Part shown: positions 6,421-7,645 of the stretch, one piece after another | How the letters are laid out: each line of letters starts with the position of its first letter | How positions within the stretch are numbered: position 1 is the first letter of the stretch | Source of the DNA: Planctomycetota bacterium | GTDB lineage: Bacteria; Planctomycetota; Phycisphaerae; Sedimentisphaerales; Anaerohalosphaeraceae | Reading direction: 5' to 3' | DNA: 7,645 nucleotides | Assembly (NCBI GenBank): GCA_003644175.1 | Contig: QNBS01000107.1 | Span: 1-7,645, forward strand | Translations under genes and position numbers: made by a program | The notes under the pieces: generated by a model | Databases searched by the model: none | What the model was told of the DNA's origin: nothing | Seen by the model: the letters and a program-made list of their open reading frames with translations, nothing else

Positions 6421-6906
6421 GTGAAGTATAAGCGTTTTGAGGAATTACCTGTCTGGAAAGATGCGGCGAAGATGGCGGCCGAGATGTTCAGATTCTCTGC
6501 ACAGCCGGTCTTCAGAGGTAAAGGCGATCTTGCGAATCAACTGCAACGAGCGACGCTTTCAATCTCCAACAATATCGCCGAAGGTTTCGAGCGGGGCACA
6601 ACGAAGGAGTTGATAACATTTTTGTATTATGCCAGAGGTTCCGCAGGCGAGGTGCGATCCATGCTGGCGGTGATGGAGTTGATGCCGGAGTTTGAGGCCA
6701 TCCGCCCGCAGATACAAATATTCAAGAAGAGCGTCGAGTCCATAACAAGGCAGATTCGGGGGTGGGCTCAGTCGCTCCAGGACAGCAACATCAAGGGGCA
6801 GAGGTATTTGACGGAACAGAGCAGGGCAACGGAGGCGCAGGAGAAGTCGCAGCAGGCTTTTCTGGAAAAGCTTGAAAAGATGGCTAGGAAGAGTCGGGGA
6901 TTATAG
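6421..6906 (+). CDS. Four-helix-bundle protein, S23/23S-rRNA intervening-sequence family
   Basis: Member of the small helical family first seen encoded in 23S rRNA intervening sequences (S23/IVP; also related to Avd of diversity-generating retroelements). Biochemical role unknown; here it stands alone, outside rRNA. 161 residues from GTG 6421: an F-x-x-L-x-VWKDA start (6-15), the family hallmark LQRATLSISNNIAEGFERG (41-59), TKELITFLYYARGSAGEVRSML (61-82), then a fourth helix to about residue 119. Typical members run about 115-130 residues. The extra tail (about 121-161, rich in Gln, Glu, Lys and Arg) looks like a charged helix or coiled coil. No signal peptide or membrane segment. GC is about 53%. 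The gene separates cysS from ruvC and is bracketed by heptanucleotide arrays, suggesting insertion as a unit. No reverse transcriptase or variable repeat is nearby, so a DGR role is not supported. Confidence 0.88.
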   Translation: MKYKRFEELPVWKDAAKMAAEMFRFSAQPVFRGKGDLANQLQRATLSISNNIAEGFERGTTKELITFLYYARGSAGEVRSMLAVMELMPEFEAIRPQIQIFKKSVESITRQIRGWAQSLQDSNIKGQRYLTEQSRATEAQEKSQQAFLEKLEKMARKSRGL

Positions 6907-6922
6907 GGAGACCCACGCGTAT

Positions 6923-6932
6923 GGGGCGCCCC
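6923..6932. repeat. Perfect 10-bp GC palindrome GGGGCGCCCC
   Basis: GGGGCGCCCC lies between the four-helix-bundle stop and the downstream heptad array, abutting the latter. It is loopless, so it is a DNA-level palindrome rather than an RNA hairpin. It may mark the edge of the repeat unit; function unknown. Confidence 0.5.
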
Positions 6933-6974
6933 GAATCTGAGATTTCAAATTTCAGATCTCAGATTTGAAATGTG
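6933..6974. repeat. Degenerate heptanucleotide array, downstream copy (six units)
   Basis: Six units of seven bases: GAATCTG, AGATTTC, AAATTTC, AGATCTC, AGATTTG and AAATGTG. It shares the exact 14-mer AATCTGAGATTTCA (6934-6947) with the upstream array (6358-6371), 576 bases apart. It contains a perfect inverted repeat, AATCTGAGAT (6934-6943) / ATCTCAGATT (6956-6965), with a 12-base loop. The array ends 10 bases before the ruvC ATG and includes the first bases of an alternative in-frame ATG at 6970. Confidence 0.75.
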
Positions 6975-6984
6975 TGGAAATGTT

Positions 6985-7476
6985 ATGATTATTTTAGGTG
7001 TGGATCCCGGATTGCAGGTTTGCGGTTATGCGGTTGTTGAGGCCGAGGGGCAAGTTCAAAAGCTTCTGGAGGCAGGTGTCTTTCGGACCGACGGCGACGC
7101 GGATTTGGATGTGCGTCTGGATCAGATCGCCCAGGATACGGTGGTGCTGCTTTCCAGGTACGGTCCTGATGTTGTGGCGGTGGAGGATTTGTACTCGCAT
7201 TATAAACATCCCCGGACGGCGATACTGATGGGTCATGCTCGCGGGGTGATTCTGCAAAGAAGCGCCGAATCGAAGGCGGTGGTAATGAGCTTTGCGGCGA
7301 CTCGGATCAAGAAGTCGCTGACAGGCAACGGCCGGGCGTCGAAGGGACAGATGCAGCGGGCGATACAGTCAACCCTGGGATTGGCCCGGATTCCCGAACC
7401 GCCGGATGTCGCAGATGCGATTGCGGTGGCGCTTTGCTGCGCCAACGAGTGCGGACGAGACAACCCGACCGGCTAA
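6985..7476 (+). CDS. ruvC: Crossover junction endodeoxyribonuclease RuvC
   Basis: Holliday-junction resolvase that nicks symmetrically as a dimer, working with RuvAB in recombination and repair. 163 residues from ATG 6985, within the usual 160-175. All four metal-binding acids of the RNase H-fold active site are visible: D7 in GVDPG, E67 in VAVEDLYSHYKHPRTA, and D141 and D144 in PPDVADAIAVALC. The basic KKSLTGNGRASKGQ segment is also typical. I chose ATG 6985 (start MIILGVDPG, with GGA seven bases upstream) over ATG 6970, which lies inside the heptad array and would add MCGNV. A terminator-like hairpin follows, so ruvA and ruvB are not tightly coupled here; whether they lie just downstream cannot be seen. 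Confidence 0.96.
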   Translation: MIILGVDPGLQVCGYAVVEAEGQVQKLLEAGVFRTDGDADLDVRLDQIAQDTVVLLSRYGPDVVAVEDLYSHYKHPRTAILMGHARGVILQRSAESKAVVMSFAATRIKKSLTGNGRASKGQMQRAIQSTLGLARIPEPPDVADAIAVALCCANECGRDNPTG

Positions 7477-7500
7477 GAACAAACATTGCCGTCATTACTG

Positions 7501-7540
7501 CCGTGAAACCGTGTATTTGCCTGAATTTTCGCGGTTTTTT
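7501..7540 (+). terminator. Rho-independent-type terminator after ruvC
   Basis: CCGTGAAA (7501-7508) pairs with TTTCGCGG (7527-7534), eight pairs including one G-T, directly followed by six Ts (7535-7540). The loop is long at 18 bases. An alternative stem, CCTGAA (7520-7525) with TTCAGG (7539-7544), competes. Position 25 bases past the ruvC stop and the T-run support termination of the cluster here. Confidence 0.6.
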
Positions 7541-7557
7541 CAGGGCGACGGCGGTCC

Positions 7558-7563
7558 TATAAT
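7558..7563 (+). promoter_or_regulatory. Candidate -10 box for a gene beyond the window
   Basis: Perfect TATAAT just past the terminator, with no convincing -35 (TTTTTT at 17-base spacing). Transcription would begin near 7570 and run out of the window. Confidence 0.4.
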
Positions 7564-7572
7564 ACATATGAT

Positions 7573-7610
7573 CCTGATATAGCCCGGCGTAATCATGGGG
7601 TATTGTCAGG
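7573..7610 (+). other. Hairpin at start of predicted leader, end of window
   Basis: CCTGATATAGCCC (7573-7585) pairs with GGGGTATTGTCAGG (7597-7610): twelve pairs (one G-T), one G-G mismatch and one bulged T, with an 11-base loop. It begins about three bases after the predicted start point and is followed by AGGAGG and the palindrome GGGCGCCC (7614-7621). I recognise no known riboswitch or RNA family. An open frame from ATG 7595 runs 17 codons to the window edge but lacks a ribosome site, so it is not called as a gene. Confidence 0.35.
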
Positions 7611-7645
7611 AGGGGGCGCCCGCAATATTTCATAAATCACAGGAA

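Noticed and set aside
6421..6906. Avd accessory gene of a diversity-generating retroelement
   Set aside because: The fold family is related, but no reverse transcriptase, template repeat or variable repeat lies in the window, and the sequence fits the solitary S23-type family.
6421..6906. Intervening sequence inside a 23S rRNA gene
   Set aside because: The flanks are cysS and ruvC coding sequence, not rRNA.
7595..7645. Start of a new protein gene at ATG 7595
   Set aside because: No ribosome site before it, it lies in the loop of a hairpin, and 17 codons to the window edge are too few to judge.

Overview
The window is a housekeeping stretch with every recognisable gene on the + strand and a GC content mostly in the upper 50s percent. 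Gene content, protein style (for example the [15 protein letters not shown] form of CysS), the four-helix-bundle gene wedged between housekeeping genes and the intergenic repeat families suggest a bacterium of the Planctomycetota, perhaps Phycisphaerae/Sedimentisphaerales-like. That placement is inference from memory of such genomes and is only moderately secure.

Layout. (1) 2-1255: the 3' part of pgk (phosphoglycerate kinase), then rpe (ribulose-phosphate 3-epimerase), a central-carbon pair. (2) 1256-1549: a 294-base intergenic region with a TATAAT box, a small hairpin and a 196-base MITE-like element with 21-base terminal inverted repeats that holds the common ATTCCCGC/GCGGGAATGAC palindromes; then accD (acetyl-CoA carboxylase carboxyltransferase beta subunit). 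(3) 2396-2566: a hairpin and a TATAAT promoter overlapped by a perfect palindrome. It leads into a tight cluster hisC-hisB-ispF-cysS (gaps of 10, -4 and 20 bases), which joins histidine synthesis, the non-mevalonate isoprenoid pathway and cysteine-tRNA charging. (4) 6331-6984: an islet with a four-helix-bundle (S23/IVP-type) gene, flanked on both sides by degenerate heptanucleotide arrays. (5) ruvC (Holliday junction resolvase), a rho-independent-type terminator, a further TATAAT box and a structured leader of a gene that would start beyond the window.

Points most worth a second look: the heptad arrays, whose consensus ARATYT-S is self-complementary, on either side of the four-helix-bundle gene; the inverted-repeat element between the accD promoter and accD; and the abrupt composition change inside cysS, about 58% GC before and 39% GC after roughly codon 340, with the reading frame intact. 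A complete new defence or mobile system is not visible. The nearest candidate is the four-helix-bundle/heptad islet.
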